This document shows positions 7,511-7,820 of a stretch of DNA of 7,820 nucleotides, in pieces. Location: positions 1-7,820 of the forward strand of contig CAMSEX010000056.1 in assembly GCA_947057875.1 (NCBI GenBank), written 5' to 3'. Below the pieces are notes generated by a model. It had not been told where the DNA came from and did not search any database. It saw nothing but the letters and a program-made list of their open reading frames with translations. The translations under genes were made by a program, and so were the position numbers. Origin of the DNA: an uncultured Clostridium sp. Lineage in GTDB: Bacteria > Bacillota > Clostridia > TANB77 > CAG-508. The number at the start of each line of letters is the position of its first letter. Position 1 is the first letter of the stretch.

Positions 7511-7820
7511 TTATTTCGCTTTTGGCGGCTCCAACTTTTTCTTGTTTCCCATATACTTCCATAAAACTTCTGGAATATCAACACTTCCATCTTGATTATA
7601 ATGATTTTCCAAAAACGCAATTAACATTCTTGGTGGTGCAACAACTGTATTATTTAGCGTGTGAGGCAAATAATTTCCTTTTTCGCCTTTGACACGAATT
7701 CCCAAACGACGACTTTGTGCATCTGTCAAATTAGAGCAACTTCCTACTTCAAAATATTTTTGTTGTCTTGGACTCCAAGCTTCTACATCCACACTTTTTG
7801 CCTTCAAATCCGCCAAATCT
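7511..7820 (-). CDS. serS: Seryl-tRNA synthetase, C-terminal part (5' end outside window)
   Basis: About 103 codons of the 3' end of serS are present, with the reading frame open through the right edge. SerRS is a class II synthetase that charges tRNA-Ser with serine in the cytoplasm. The visible part covers the end of the catalytic domain. VDVEAWSP followed by EVGSCSN matches the conserved SerRS block around class II motif 2 and its serine-site region (typically 'D-E-W-P ... E-SSCSN'). TLNNTVVAPPR followed by MLIAFLEN is motif 3, with its invariant ATP-binding arginine. DGSVDIPEVLWKYMG is the characteristic C-terminal ending, followed by a short lysine-rich tail. An apparent TTG start near 7816 is an artefact of the edge. 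It lies 18 bases before smc. Confidence 0.95.
   Translation of the reverse strand, partial: DLADLKAKSVDVEAWSPRQQKYFEVGSCSNLTDAQSRRLGIRVKGEKGNYLPHTLNNTVVAPPRMLIAFLENHYNQDGSVDIPEVLWKYMGNKKKLEPPKAK

Overview
All genes in this window read leftward (minus strand). The DNA is AT-rich, with AAGGAG-type ribosome sites, a B. subtilis-like SMC, a tRNA-Gln with the U1-A72 pair, and a membrane-anchored M23 protein of a type common in clostridia. Together these suggest a low-GC Bacillota, probably an uncultured member of the Clostridia. That placement is inference from gene style, and the window contains no marker that fixes the species.

In transcription order (right to left), the window opens with the C-terminal end of seryl-tRNA synthetase (serS, running off the right edge). 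Complete smc, the chromosome-organising ATPase, follows after 18 bases. A 179-base AT-rich spacer comes next. It has no convincing smc terminator but carries a strong extended -10 promoter, with a perfect 8-base inverted repeat lying over its -35 element.

The promoter faces a second cluster: a membrane-anchored M23 peptidoglycan hydrolase, a small membrane protein with an FxLYD-like extracellular region, and a two-gene (split) transketolase. Gaps of 24 and 28 bases and an 8-base overlap make one transcript of four genes plausible. The cluster ends about 127 bases after the last stop codon at a good intrinsic terminator. A second stem-loop lies in the 3' untranslated stretch before it, and a tRNA-Gln(CUG) lies beyond it, cut by the left edge.

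These are mostly housekeeping functions: translation (SerRS, tRNA-Gln), chromosome segregation (SMC), cell-wall remodelling (M23) and sugar-phosphate metabolism (transketolase). I see no mobile element, CRISPR array, defence system or biosynthetic cluster. The points most worth a second look are the palindrome over the M23 promoter, the unrecognised membrane protein between the hydrolase and the transketolase, and the structured 3' UTR.
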